Source: Atherix ibis (Eukaryota > Arthropoda > Insecta > Diptera > Athericidae). From it: DNA of 64,000 nt. The position numbers were made by a program, and so were the translations under genes. Below the pieces are notes generated by a model. The model was not told the DNA's origin. It saw only the letters and a list, made by a program, of their open reading frames with translations, and searched no databases. Positions 22,812-35,009 of this stretch are shown here, piece after piece. Numbering within the stretch: the stretch's first letter is position 1; each line of letters starts with the position of its first letter. The DNA lies in the NCBI GenBank assembly GCA_958298945.1, contig OY282609.1, forward strand, positions 30,663,212-30,727,211, in the 5' to 3' direction.

Positions 22812-23737
22812 CGAGGTCTGTTCAAAAAGTATCGCGAATTTTGAATTTCCGCGGGTTACGTACATTCGATTTTAGATTTTTTGTGGCGTTATATTGGTAC
22901 TCATGACTCTCACTTATGCCGACAAGTTCGGCCATTTTGAATGTTCAGTTAATTTTTGACAGCTGCTTTGCTTGCACGTGCTTTGGCTCGTCTTCGATTT
23001 TTGCCCATGCCAAAAAATGGATCAAAGAATCTGTATAAAATTTTGTGTGAAAAACAAAATTAATTGCGCGGACGCAGTCCGTTTGTTGACTGTGGCATAT
23101 GGTGAAGCTACCTTCGACCGAAGCAACGTTTATCGGTGATACAAAATGTTTTCAGAGGGCCGAGAAGATGTAAACGATGAATATTCATATGTGAAGAATT
23201 TGCTTTCAATTTTCTTCGATTGCAGGGGTGTGGTACATCATGAGTTCTTGCCACAGGATAGAACGGTCAATAAGGAATATTACCTGCAAGTTATGTGCAA
23301 GTTACCCGAAGCAATCCGCCAGAAACGCCCGGATTTGTAGAAGAACAAAAATTGGCTTTTGCACCGTGATAACACCCCTGCTCACGCATCGTTGCTTGTG
23401 CGCGAATTTTTGGCCAAAAACAACACACTAATAACGCCGCAGCCACCGTATTCCCCAGATCTGGCCCTCTGTGACTTTTTCTTATTCCCGAAAGTGAAGA
23501 GCCCCATGAAAGGACGACGCTACCCTACGATTGAGGAGATAAAGACGGCATCGAAGGAGGAGCTGAACAAGATCACATAAAATGATTTTTTGGCGTGCTT
23601 CGAGGATTGAAAAAAAAACGTTGGCACAAGTGTATAATATCTGGTAGGGATTACTTTGAAGGGGACAAAACTATCATAAATAAATAAATAATTTTTGAAA
23701 AAACACAAAATTCGCGATACTTTTTGAACAGACCTCG
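22812..23737 (+). mobile_element. mariner family 'GAGGTCTG' copy 2, internally deleted
   Basis: TA-flanked (22810-22811, 23738-23739), 926 bp. The 5' end and 3' end are both of the normal type, so this copy shows what each should look like: a 5' leader of about 200 bp ending at the ATG in aaaaaatggatcaaagaatc (near 23017), and a 3' end whose last coding part is followed by aaataaataaataat. Confidence 0.9.
23017..23610 (+). pseudogene. mariner transposase pseudogene with large internal deletion
   Basis: It begins MDQRICIKFCVKN near 23017 and runs, with shifts, to FSEGREDVNDE (about 23145-23180). There it jumps straight into the catalytic domain (FFDCRGVVHHEF). The first catalytic Asp is lost in the deletion. 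HRDNTPAHAS carries the second Asp and LALCDFFLFPK the third. A stop (DL followed by TAG) falls between 23330 and 23342. The C-terminal GRRYPTIEEIKTASKEEL part remains. Confidence 0.85.
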
Positions 23738-23739
23738 TA

Positions 23740-24915
23740 TGTGGGATAGTAAGCAACGATAGCTGTGAACACCGGAGGCCGGACAGTTTTTCCAGCCAAC
23801 TTTATACTAACAAATTTACGTGGACAACTTCGTAGTTACTTAGAGGTTCCTCGAAACCTAGTATCTAAGCATAATTAGCAGTTTTTACTGTCTTAATTTT
23901 TTCGTGCAAATCTCAAGTTTGACCTTTGTGCAAGTAGTCACCTCGATAGTGTGTCTTAAAAACTAAGTAAGTCTCTATTTTTTGTACACACACAAAAGAC
24001 CTTTTTAACAACCCAGGGTTTTGCTTAAGTAAATTTTCATCTCAGATAAGATGTTTGTCGCTTCTCAGATAATTCTAAAAATATGTTCAGTTTTTGATTT
24101 AATTATATCCAAATATATGAACTCATTTTTCCAAAAATACGGATGGTTTCTGATATCAAGCAATGATAACAACTCTTTTTTTTACTGCTAAGCTTAAATA
24201 GTCTGAGCATGGATAAGAGCGTGTTGTTTATTAATTACTATTCCAAATCGTTTAGAATTTTTAAAAAACAACTCATGTTTATTCGGCCTTGATTTTGGCA
24301 AAAATAAAAACTTATCTTAAATACGGTCGCTCTAGTTTTTGAATAGCAGCACAGCTTTCATGACTAAATTTGAACCGAATCCACATGGGAACCAAACCAT
24401 AGAATTTTTATCCAAAAATAAATACCAATATAAGAGGAAGATGGATCTCTGTGATTGTTACAATCTTTTTAAAAAATGCGGAAATAGTTATTTTCCACTA
24501 TCAGGAGGAAGCACACTAATATCGCTCAGTGATAATATCAACATTTTTCTGGAATTTATTTATTGCCGCCGACAAATTTATACAATTTTAGTACGTTTTT
24601 AAAAATTTCAACTGTTTGAGATATCATAAAAAAATTTCTTTTATAAAATTTTTATTTTATTATAAAATTGTTGCCTAAAAGCTGTTTTTTTGTTAGAAGG
24701 AAGTATACCGTGGCAATCTATAAAGTTTGGAGATGGTAATGGATTTCTGGATAATATTTTTCAATATATTAATTGGAATTATTGTTAGCATTGCTACCAC
24801 AATGGGGAAGGCCTGTTGAAACAAACTGAATCAAATATTTTCAGATAACCCAGTTTTTATCGGAGATCAATCCCAACATCGCTTGGGAATCTCATCGTCT
24901 TTTCGAAATTGAATC
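23740..24915. other. Spacer, no gene recognised
   Basis: A+T-rich. A frame at 24339-24602 has no recognisable motif. Confidence 0.5.
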
Positions 24916-24917
24916 TA

Positions 24918-26166
24918 CGAGGTCTGTTCAAAAAGTATCGTGAACTTTGTGTTTTTTCAAAAATTATTTATTTATTTATGAATAGCTATTTTGTCCCCTT
25001 CAAAGTAATCCCCACCAGATATGAGACACTTGTGCCAACGAAGCACTTCAAAAATTTTTTTTTTGTTATCTTGTTTAGCGCCTCCTTCGATGCCGTCTTT
25101 ATCTTCTCAATCGTAGCGTAGCGTCGTCCTTTCATGGGGCCTTTCAGTTTCGGGAACAAGAAAAAAACACAGGGGGCCAGATCTGGGGAATACGGTGACT
25201 GCGGCATTATTATGTGTTCTTTTTGGCCAAAAATTCGCGCACAAGCAACGATGCGTGAGCAGGGGCGTTATCATGGTGCAAAAACCAATTTTTTTTCTTC
25301 CATAAATCCGGTCGTTTCTGGCGAATTGCTTCGCGCAACTTGCACATAACTTGCAGGTAATATTTCTTATTGACCGTTCTACACTGTGGCAAGAACTCAT
25401 GATGCATCACGCCCCTGTAATCGAAGAAAACTGTAAGCGAAACCTTCACATTCGACCTAACTTGGCGCGCTTCGTTCGGTCTTGGCTCGTGCGGCAGCTT
25501 CCATTGGGATGATTGAGCTTTGGTTTCCACGTCATAATCATAAACCGATGATTCGTCACCAGTAAGAGTCCAACAGCTTCTTAGCAATGTTAATGCGATA
25601 CTGTTTTTGGTCGAAATTGAGCAATTTTGGAACGAATTTCGCGGCGACCCGTCTCACGCCCAAATCATTGGTGAAAATCGAATGGCACGAGCCAATCGAT
25701 ATGTTTAAGTCCTCAGTAACTTCTCTAGCGGTGATTCGACGATTGGCCAATACTATTTTCTTCACTTCATTAATGTTTTCATCTGTTGTTGACGTGCTCG
25801 GACGTCCGGCACGCTTTTCGTCGTTCACATCTTCTCAGCCCTCTGAGAACATTTTCTACCACCGATAAACGTTGCTTCGGTCCAAGGTAGCTTCACCATA
25901 TGCCATAGTCAACATTCCGAATCCGTCCGCGCAATTAATTTTGTTTTTCACACAAAATTTAATACAGGTTCTTTGATACATTTTTTGGAATGTGCAAAAA
26001 TCTAAGACGAGCCAAAACACATGCAAGCAAAGCAGCTGTCAAAAATTAACAGAACATTGAAAATGGTCGAACTTGTCGGCATAAGTGAGAGATATGAGTA
26101 CCAACATAACGAATATACGTAACCCGCGAAAATTCAAAATTCGCGATACTTTTTGAACAGACCTCG
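24918..26166 (-). mobile_element. mariner family 'GAGGTCTG' copy 3, near full length
   Basis: TA-flanked (24916-24917, 26167-26168), 1,249 bp, with termini cgaggtctgttcaaaaagta. It is the most complete copy of this family in the window and lies opposite to copies 1 and 2. Confidence 0.93.
24986..25981 (-). pseudogene. mariner transposase pseudogene, near complete
   Basis: Start at the ATG at 25981 (MYQRTCIKFCVKN). Two in-frame stops lie in the N-terminal third (after YRW and after SEG, near 25800-25865). The DNA-binding part continues as EKRAGRPSTSTTDENI. A deletion of roughly 27 bp near 25570 removes the residues before ITGDES and shifts the frame. The first Asp survives (LTGDESS, where relatives have W for the last S) and so does the second (HHDNAPAHAS). 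The third catalytic Asp is Val (LAPCVFFLFP). A further shift separates FLAKKNT from the PQSPYSPDLAP block. The protein would be inactive. Confidence 0.88.
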
Positions 26167-26168
26167 TA

Positions 26169-26739
26169 TTTCCTTTTATAAATGTGACTACAACAGACAT
26201 TGTCCAAGTAGGAAGGGTTTGGTCGCCATCCATATAGATCAATTATTACCATGATCTTTGTAATGGCTGCCCACATAAGTGCACTCTCATTTTGGCAGCC
26301 ATTATTTCGTTATGAGTTATTCCAGTTTTCGGAACAATTTTACAGTTTGAAGAGGCTCCATTTTGCTTCAAATATAGGGAAAAAAGTTGATATTATACGA
26401 GTAATGAGACTGGTTTTTTTTTGTTGCAAACATTTTATTTTATCGCACGTTATCGTCAGAACCTTAAATGATTTCTTTAAAGTGTTTTTTCGATCTTGGG
26501 GAATGGTAAAATTAATCTGGATTATTCGTCAAGAAGGCACACATTTTACCGATTGTCTTTCTGTTAAATCATAAGCTTTACTGGCACCATTTGGGCACAC
26601 ATCTTTCTTATATCCATATCTTAAGTAAAAATTTCTTCTATAAGATATTTTCCGCTATCAGACTAGGCAGAATAACCCCATCCACGCAAAAAATTATTGG
26701 CCCATACCAGAATGTCTCTACTTTAAATAAATCAGTAAA
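26169..26739. other. Spacer, nothing recognised
   Basis: No convincing motif. Confidence 0.4.
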
Positions 26740-27220
26740 AATCAGATCTTATCTCTGCGGCAGTCGATGGAAAACTTTTGGAATATGGCCGAAGCATGCA
26801 GCATCTATCTGTTCATCGTCTTTATAGCCACTTATGAAAGCATAGTCAAAATAAAGTTTTATTTATCCATGGAAGAGTCTGGCATCCCAGAAAAATTGAT
26901 TGGATTGCCTTGACTGTATTTTCTATATGAGTATGGACGATTCCGGAGATTACTTAACGAAGAAATCTTGTTCATTAGGCTGGGCTGGGCTGGTCACTTA
27001 ACCTTATGGGTGAGGTAGTCCCTGCCCGAAAAGTTTCCAGTGATTCCACATATAGTCCAAAAGACCAGGTATGTCCTGTTTTCGGTGAAGCGACGGTTTT
27101 AGCCAGGACGTCAAAAGCATGCTGGGAGTGTCGAAATGGAAGACCGCCCAGATGTCTAAAGTATTTTGATTCAGTGATAATCGCATTCTCGGTTGTCACG
27201 CCAATGATGATGATGATGAT
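26740..27220 (+). mobile_element. RTE-clade LINE debris
   Basis: The phrase cagatcttatctctgcggca followed by gtcgatggaaaacttttgga matches, on the opposite strand, the reverse transcriptase segment at about 47470-47515 and is partly shared with 39786. FGIPEKLIGL (about 26888) and RLGWAGHLT (about 26977-27003) correspond to the conserved GIPxKLIRL and RLRWAGHxxR of RTE-type proteins. Heavily decayed with large gaps. Confidence 0.55.
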
Positions 27221-27268
27221 GAGAAGTGAAAATAGCGACGAAAAATCACGTGTACGTACAGGTAAATA

Positions 27269-28564
27269 TCTCCTTGATAAAAAAGTTCCCGGAACGATGG
27301 GAGTGTGGCGCTTTTTTTGTTAAGTTGGTACATCTGTTGTTGATATTCCCTCTAAATCTTAGCGTCATAGCTTGACATTTGCAAAAGTAACGTAGCCAAG
27401 AGTACATCTATCTCTGTGTGTGTTGGCGATTTTTTACAATTTTAGAAATGGATTTAAATTTGCGACAACGAACTTGTATTAAATTTTGCGTAAAAAACGG
27501 ATTTAATAGTGCGCGAACGTTGGAAATGTTGAAAAAGTGTTTCGACAACGATTCTCTAAAGAAAACGGTCGCTTACCAGTGGCACGAGCGGTTCAAAAGT
27601 GGTCGTGAGTCAATCACGCAGTGGCAGACCATCGACATCGAAAACCGACGAAAACATTGATAAAGTAAAAGAAATGTTGGTCAATAACCGTAAATTAACT
27701 ATCAGAGAGATAGCGGAGGACTTGAACATTGCCTATGGATCCGTCCAAGACATTTTGGTTAATGATTTGGGTTTCCGTCGTGTAGCAGCAAAGTTGGTGC
27801 CAAAAGACCTCAATTTCATGCAAAAAAGAGACCGTGTTAATGTCGCAAAAGACATGTTTTCGAGGTTGAATCCGATCCCACATTCATCAAAAGGATCATT
27901 ACTGGAGACGAGACGTGGGTTTATTTATGAGTACGACACGCAATCCAGACATCAGGCAAGTGAATGGCGTTCACCAAATGAGCCGAGACCAAAAAAACCA
28001 CGTCGTTTTCAGTCAAAAAAGAAGGCAATGCTCACGGGTTTCATGGATTACAACGGTGTAGGGCATCATGAATTTTTGCCAGAAGGACGGACAGTAAACA
28101 AAGAGTATTATTTGGACATTATAAGACGTTTGCGTGAAGCAATTCGCCGAAAAAGACCAGAATTGTGGGCAGAAAACTCGTGAATTTTGTACCATAAAAC
28201 CGCACCGTCGCACAGTGCCGTCATTATTCGTAATTTTTTGACGAAAACTGCAACAAATACTATCCAACAACCACCGAATTCACCTGATTTGGCTCCCTGT
28301 GACTTCTTTCTGTTCAATCGAGTTAAAAAACAATTACGGGGAACGCCTTTTAACAGCCGTGAGGAAGTAATGGAAAAATCGCAGGAGGCACTAATGGATA
28401 TACCGAAAACCGAATATAAAAAATGTTTCGAGGATTGGATCAAGCGCTGGCATAAGCGTGTTAAAGTCGATGGGGATTACTTTGAAGGGGACAATATAGA
28501 TTTAGATGAATAAACTTGTATTTTTAATTTTCTGAATAAATTCCGGACTTTTTGATCAAGGTGG
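27269..28564 (+). mobile_element. mariner, separate family related to the 'GAGGTCTG' family
   Basis: 1,296 bp between TA dinucleotides (27267-27268, 28565-28566). The ends match as CCTTGATAAAAAAGT and CCTTGATCAAAAAGT reading inward. The encoded protein shares GRTVNKEYYL and EGDYFEGDN-type motifs with the family above but is clearly distinct in sequence and termini. Confidence 0.88.
27448..28513 (+). pseudogene. mariner transposase pseudogene
   Basis: Start ATG at 27448 (MDLNLRQRTCIKFCVKNG). A frameshift near 27605 separates the FKSGRES helix-turn-helix part from SGRPSTSKTDENIDK. Another lies near 27870, and an extra base near 27925 splits ITGDETWVY from EYDTQSRHQ. A stop in ENS-TGA replaces an expected Trp (28181-28183). 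The second catalytic position is Lys (LYHKTAPSH where relatives have HHDNAPSH). The third Asp is intact (LAPCDFFLF). The C-terminus DGDYFEGDNIDLDE is complete. It is inactive, though the C-terminal half is well kept. Confidence 0.88.
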
Positions 28565-28566
28565 TA

Positions 28567-30584
28567 TAACAAAAGTTCCTATCCAGTATATCTTCAATCT
28601 AAGATCGTTCCAGTGTCACTTAATCAGGACGCTAAGAGCTTCTCGGTATCAGGTATGCTTTTTATTAGCAAACCCTTTAAGTTAAGATAATTTTTCATGA
28701 TTGTTTTAAGCGGAGTCCTTTCCTTTGGATAGGATTTAGAATGGATCTAAATCCCATTCTCGGTAAATGGAAAAATAAAGGTTCCTCGACAAAAATGAAT
28801 TTTTCTTATCTTAATAAAATTGTTTGAATTTTATTATCAAAAAGTTATTTATTGATAATATTAATAAGAAAATGTTCCAATGCTAATAATTAATTTAAAA
28901 AAATAAATTGCATTTCAAGTCAACGTGATATTTTAGGAAAAATCTTATAAGAATCATGAATTGGTATGGTTGAAATTGATTGTGTGCATGTTGATTTGTT
29001 GGATGTTTTCATTTTCTTTTTTTTTTTTTTTAATAAATTAAATTGGTTCAAATACCCGTTGAATAGCATTTAGTAGAAAATTTGATTACACATAAACTGC
29101 TAGTTAACTAGTAGAGCATAAACTCCCAATAGTGAAAGACATAAAAACAGATACGAATGAGTACTTTTGGTTTTGAAGAAATACCATAGATTCAAGGTTG
29201 TGCGTTTGCTTGCTGATTAAACGTATGTACACGTGGCGGTATTCACTTTATTTGCTATTCTACTTTAGTATATATTTTACATACCAATACGAGTGCTTAG
29301 AGTGCAGTAGGGATGGGAAAGGGTGGATTGAAAGGTTAGAGAATTGCAAACGAGCCAATATAGAGACTAGACTAGAGTGAAAGACTGGCAAAAGAAATTA
29401 AATAAATTTGAAATGAGGTAAAATCCACAGAATTTGCATAATCTACCACCACCATCCGTACTGACCTTTCAATTCTCAGTCTTCTTTCGCCATTCGTAGT
29501 GGCCCCACAATTTCCATCTTTTCACTACCAAAGCCAACTATACCAATACAAATACTACCGACTTTTCGGATGACGAACTTTTCACAATGCCAATCGGAAT
29601 TATTTATTAGTGAAGTCAGTTTAGCATGGTCAGTAAGACACATCGGTGTATGTCACCGTCAGGTGGACTGAATTTTTTAATCTGAAAATCGATTCCATAA
29701 CTTTTAACTTTTCAACAAATTGCATATAACATGGACGGAGGCTACTAGGCCTAACCTAATATCATCTATGTGTGTGTTTGTATATACGAGCAAATAGTCT
29801 AGTAGGCACGTCTGTAGGCTAAACTAACCTAGGTCAAGCTACTTTAATAAGTATTTATGCTTATTGTACATATACAAATTTATATTCGAATGCACACATG
29901 GGCATATTGATTAATGAATTCTATACTGATTAGAGATGAATGCATAAAAAAGCAGAAAGGTAATATGCAACGACTTAATTAGTTGTAGTTTTGTAGATAT
30001 TTTTCCACCGTGGAAAAGGTAAAAATTGAAAATAATCTTCAATAGAAATATGCTAGCGTAGCTAAGAGGACGAATAGATCAGCCTTGATATGTCACAGTC
30101 TCAGAGATGGTAGTCTCTTTATGTCACTTTTACTATTCCAAATTGTTGGCATAAAAAATCCATGCATTTTCATTTTCTAAACATGCACTAAACCATCTGC
30201 AATGCCGTATTTAGTTGGATGCGTTTTCAATGAGCATGTCTTCATTGCAATAGAAATATCTGAAAATTTAATAAAAATATGATTACGCATTAATATTTAA
30301 AGATGATTGAAAATTATTTTATTATTTACATACATATCGAGAGTTAATAAAAGGTGATCGGTGAATTTAAAAAAAAAATCTAAATAAAGAATCTTTAATT
30401 AATAAAGTTAAGAAAACTTTAAAATGTAGTAATTACGGTCTAAATAGACTGTAATTTTATAAATAATTTTTACAACTACAACATAGTAACAAGCAGATCG
30501 AGATGAAAGTATTTGTTGAGGTGAACGAATGTTGGAAGTTTCTTCTGCCCCCATTTACATTTTTGAATGCAAGTTTAGGCTTAG
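28567..30584. other. Spacer, no gene recognised
   Basis: A+T-rich with short frames only. 29440-29560 is slightly richer in C but has no identifiable motif. Confidence 0.5.
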
Positions 30585-30588
30585 TATA

Positions 30589-31778
30589 AGGTGTAGTAAA
30601 AAGAAATCCATTATTGTTGCCATTTTGGAGGTAATTTCATAATGCATCTCTCATAGAAATCCTCGTCCCTATTGGCAAAAAACCGGGACAGTCGATTTTC
30701 ACAATCTTCTCTTGAGGCGAATTTTTCACCTGCAAAATCATTCGTTATAGACAGGAAGAGGTGGTAATCACTTGGTGCCAGGTCCGGACTATAAGGTGGA
30801 TGCATAAGAACATCCCAACCAAGGTCCCGGAACTTCTGGCGAGTCACTATCGATGTATGCGGCCTGGCGTTGTCCTGATGGAACACAATTCCTCTCCTAT
30901 TGGCCAAAGCTGGCCGCTTCTGGGCGATTGCTTCTTTCAGACGGTCCAATTGTTGACAGTATTGGTCCGAATTAAGAGTTCGGCCGTAGGGGAGCAGCTC
31001 ATAGTAGATGATTCCCTGCCAGTCCCACCAAACATACAGCAAAACCTTCCTGGCTGTCAATTCTGGCTTGACCACCGTTTGCGCCGGGTGACCGCGATTT
31101 GACCACGACCGTTGTCGCTTGACGTTGTCGTAAGTGACCCACTTTTCATCACCAGTAACCATCCGCTTCAGAAATGGATCGATATTGTTGCGAATCAGCA
31201 GCGATTCGCAGATGGATATTCGGTCCATGAGGTTTTTTTGCGATAACTCGTGTGGCACCCATACATCGAGCTTCTTTTTGTATCCAGCCTTATTTAAATG
31301 GTTCCAAACGGTTTTTTGTGCAATGTTTAGCTCCTGGGCAATCGAAACAGTGCTTACGTGACGGTCGGACTCGACGATTTCCATTATTTTATCGACATTT
31401 TCGACAATTGGCCTTCCAGAGCGTGGTGCATCTTTGACATCAAAATTACCGGAACGGAATCGACGAAACCAAAATTGCGCGTGATTGGCTGTTACAGTAT
31501 CAGGACCATAAACACTATTCACATTTTCAGCTGCCTGGCTTGCGTTTTCGCCTTTATCGAAGAAAAACTGTAAAATATGGCGTATTTTCTCTTTGTTGGT
31601 ATCCATCTTTGACTCGTGCTAAAAAAATACTGAGTCAAGTAATCACAAAACTGTATAAAAAGCTTTTTTAGTACGAAATCTAATCTTTCTAACGCCATCT
31701 AGTGCACTTTTAAGACGGGAGATACAGACTCCTAAAGCCATCTATTGGCAGAATAATGGATTACTCTTTACTACACCT
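30589..31778 (-). mobile_element. mariner, cecropia/mellifera-like, apparently intact
   Basis: The ends read aggtgtagtaaaaagaaatcca on the left and, inverted, aggtgtagtaaagagtaatcca on the right, with two differences. They are flanked by TATA on both sides (30585-30588, 31779-31782), so the exact TA cannot be placed. Length about 1.19 kb. It has one complete transposase frame and a subfamily different from the intact element at 19512. Confidence 0.93.
30611..31606 (-). CDS. mariner transposase, cecropia/mellifera-like
   Basis: 331 residues from the ATG at 31606 (MDTNKEKIRHIL) to the TAA at 30611-30613. The N-terminal helix-turn-helix carries ANHAQFWFRRFRSGN and an APRSGRP linker, and the second unit VSIAQELNIAQKTVWNHL. 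The linker motif WVPHEL is intact. The catalytic Asp residues are D153 (VTGDEKW), D245 (FHQDNARPH) and D280 (LAPSDYH), spaced D34D. The protein ends soon after LPPKWQQ. Many relatives run a dozen or so residues further, so the stop may be a recent truncation; the TAA lies within 25 bp of the element end, so the loss is small at most. No frameshift. Possibly active. Confidence 0.94.
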   Translation of the reverse strand: MDTNKEKIRHILQFFFDKGENASQAAENVNSVYGPDTVTANHAQFWFRRFRSGNFDVKDAPRSGRPIVENVDKIMEIVESDRHVSTVSIAQELNIAQKTVWNHLNKAGYKKKLDVWVPHELSQKNLMDRISICESLLIRNNIDPFLKRMVTGDEKWVTYDNVKRQRSWSNRGHPAQTVVKPELTARKVLLYVWWDWQGIIYYELLPYGRTLNSDQYCQQLDRLKEAIAQKRPALANRRGIVFHQDNARPHTSIVTRQKFRDLGWDVLMHPPYSPDLAPSDYHLFLSITNDFAGEKFASREDCENRLSRFFANRDEDFYERCIMKLPPKWQQ

Positions 31779-31782
31779 TATA

Positions 31783-33289
31783 TTTTAACAAATCGCAGGA
31801 AAAGTGATGGCCAAGTAATTGTTTTTTTGTTATTAGAGAAGGAGGTAAAGGATAGCATCCGAACAAAGACATAAGTATAATTGGAAAGACGAAAATCATA
31901 AAGGGGAGTATCGACTATAAAAAACACTATTTCGAACATAAAAGGGAGCATCGACAATTTTACGAGATCATTTTTAACTGAAGGGATTGGATTAAACTTA
32001 GACGAGTACTGCACTTGAAAGGGGGTGAAAATATCTAATGGGATTTTGTGGAATAATAATAAATATAATAAAATTGAAACCAATATGCTTTTACAATCTA
32101 AGTACTTTTCTGTCTATTCTAATTTTAGCATGTCTGTCTGGAAGTCGTAGTAGTTAGCGGTATTGTTTGTTTAGTTCTAGTCTTTTAAACGTTGTGTGTG
32201 GGTATCAAACTCCAATGTCTGGTGCCTTTTCACTGTCTGAAACATTATGGGAGGATATAGTTCACAGCAGGCAGTAAAAGTAACGTGGACACATTTGCTT
32301 TTATTCTCCGATTGGTTAGATTTGGGTTTAGAAAATTTCGGAAGTATATGTTGCAAAGACTGGGTCTACGTATTCTGCAGTGCGGAACAACAGCGAACAT
32401 CGGATAGATCTTTGAGCGTTCGTTAGCTTCATTTATTTAGAAATAACGGTTTGTATAGAATAATTTTAGTATTCGGTAATAATGTAAAGGAAAGAATATT
32501 CTTGAGCTTCCAGAGTTAGCTCTGGTGCCAGAGTCAATCGAAAGCTTGCCTTTTTTTCATTAAAAATGCCTGAAATAATTTATTGAATTCTCTTTTTTAA
32601 TTTCATCTAAATATGTGGATTTAGGAAAAAGTTAGTAAGGTGAATTAGGAAGATAAGATAAGGCTTTGTAACAGAAATAAATTTACTGAAAAATATTGAG
32701 GTGACTTCATCGCAAACATATAATAAAACTTTTAAAAGACGATAATCACCAGGTTGATAAGATATGAATGTGATATTGTTAAAAATAGCCCCTTTGATAT
32801 CTTCAAATTGTTTCAAATTAAAAATTTATATTTGTTATCTTAAAACCCGTTTTTAGGTACTTCTGGAGTAAATTCTCTAAAATCTTCCAAATTAAAACGC
32901 CCAAATTAAAACTGATCCAAAAAAAATTACCGTAGACTAATTTTAATGTTTCAAAAGAACTTGAACATTTGCGATTGTCGAGATTGGGAAAACAAATTGT
33001 AAAAATCCACAAAAACTTTTATGAAGAGTAAAGCCGTGGTTTTCTTTGACGAAATCTATAAGAGATCATAGAGAATAATACCAACTGTAACTTCTTAGGT
33101 GAGGTGGTGGTGTCAATTATGGGTGGTCATAGAAAAATTCTAATGTGCATGGAACCGATTCATTTGGATTTTACTATTGATAAAGGTCAATTTCTAGTCG
33201 TTGTTACCAAGTTGTTTGCGAATTTTTGCAACATTAAGTACAATATTTAATGAAGATTATTTGTTTGAACTGATTAAAAAACAATTGTA
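31783..33289. other. A+T-rich spacer
   Basis: Nothing recognised. Confidence 0.5.
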
Positions 33290-33740
33290 GGCATATAGAC
33301 TTCTCAGTTGTTTTTGGCGATGCTCATCCGATCGGCTTCTATTTTGACTATTTCTTCGCATAAATCCGATTCTGTCTGGCTTTCAAGGCGTCAATTGTTA
33401 CGGATTTGTCAGAATCTCATAAGAACTAATCAAATAATGTCAAATGGAACGATCTTGAAAGCCAATTCACGGGTCGATTATCTGAAATTACATTTATGCC
33501 AAAGCTTGTTTGCAATAAATCGTGGCTTTCGCGTGGTGCATGTTCAGTAGCGCCATCGTGTTGGAAAAACATCTCTCCCAGGTCTATGTATTCCGTGTTC
33601 AGGAACAATGTCTTCCTGACAATGCTGGACTGACAATGCAAGCATGCATTTTTGTGGATGGAATTGTGTCTCCAATATCTCTTGTGGATTTGTCTCATTG
33701 CAAAAGGGATTATTTTTCTTGCTAACAAAACTATTGAGCC
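33290..33740 (-). mobile_element. DD41D-type transposase relic
   Basis: The minus strand contains FFQHDGATEHA (about 33548-33580, second Asp present), DLLQTSFGINVIS, and LTLFD (33426-33440, third Asp present) with 41 residues between the two Asp. A weak C-terminal piece (DALKARQNRIYAKK, about 33345-33390) follows. The expected WPPRSCDLTPLDYF block is changed to WLSRSFHLTLFD. Fragmentary; no ends found. Confidence 0.7.
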
Positions 33741-34905
33741 AAAAAAGCCCCATTACTAAACACAATTTTGGGTATACTTTCGCATTGATCGCTTATTTTT
33801 GAAGTAGACTAATTCCTTAGTATTCCTTCTCAGTAGTCATGGATAGATGTACGCACTTGAACTAAAAATGTCAGTTTTATCATATTAAAAAAGAATCCTT
33901 GATATTTACAATCGGATGATTACCCTGGCAATGGCTCAATAAAATCATGGTTAACTGCAGAGTTGACAATTATTTTTCTTTTCCAGTTAATATCCGAAAG
34001 AAGTTAAAAATATTTCCAGTCCGTCTACATATTCTGGTTTATCGCACATCCTTGCCTAATATAAATATTAATAATGTGAGGATGTGCTGTGAAATTGTCA
34101 GAGAATTCTTAAAATGGGAACATTCATTTTTTCATTAATAATCCAATTCCTTATACGAGTGTGTTTTATGTTAAACCGTATAATATAAGAACCGGTGCTG
34201 TTGACTACCATTCCAAACGAAACATAAACCTTAGCAATGCTACACATCCTCTTTTGGTTTCCTTTTCTCCATTTTTCTCGACTATTCCTCCTTTGGTAGT
34301 TGTTCTCATTTCCACCACCTCTAATGGGACACACTCTCAAAATATTAAAGGATTAATCTTTTGCTGTCATCAGAATATAATGTTTATGTCGTTGGGTAAC
34401 ATCTGCTCGAACAAACGACCAAAAAGCTAATTGCTAGAAGATAAATTGACCAAAATTTAAAAAAAAATATATTTTCAGTATTTATGACTGGATTTATTTT
34501 GTACGAAATAAACATTTTGCCTATTTTTTTTTGTTTTATAGCAAAAGAAGAGAAAATTTAATACTTGGGGACTTTTTAACTGGGTAACTCTCCTTTTATC
34601 ATTAATTTTTTGTAAATGAAAACGAAAGACTGCACAGTGTTTGTACGATGGCTGTTAATATTTTAAGGGAAGAATTTTTGCAGCTATTTTTAATGAAAAA
34701 TAGGCATCAGGGAACAAAGGGTAGCCAAGTGAGATTTCAACTGTTTTGAATTATTTTACGTTTCCTGAGCACACTTAAAAAAAACTCCTGAAACGTTACC
34801 TTAGAGTATTGAGTTGCAACGCCAAACAAAATTTTAGTTTATAAAATTTTTACCGTAGTAAGCGATGAAAAGATTCAATTTCTCTTTTTTATACAGAATG
34901 ATTGA
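33741..34905. other. Spacer, nothing recognised
   Basis: A+T-rich, no coding motif. Confidence 0.5.
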
Positions 34906-35009
34906 TTATGACAAACCAAATCTTAGAGAATAGAATAACCTAAGTACTGCACTACTGCTACAGTGCCGGATTTCGATTATTCTATTCTCCAAGATATGGT
35001 ATGTCATAA
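34906..35009. repeat. 104-bp foldback, 33-bp arms
   Basis: The left arm 34906-34938 (from ttatgacaaaccaaatctta) and right arm 34977-35009 (from ttattctattctccaagata) are complementary at about 30 of 33 positions around a 38-base spacer. It may be a tiny MITE or a structured element. No clear flanking duplication was seen. Confidence 0.75.

Noticed and set aside
24339..24602. 87-codon frame
   Set aside because: No family motif or composition signal; its length is expected by chance here.
27201..27222. Coding significance of the (atg)n run near 27205
   Set aside because: A short trinucleotide microsatellite (atgatgatgatgatgatg) at the end of the RTE debris, where such runs are common.
28565..30584. 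Host gene between the two mariners
   Set aside because: No splice-bounded frames with protein-like composition were found, and the frame at 29198-29380 has no motif.
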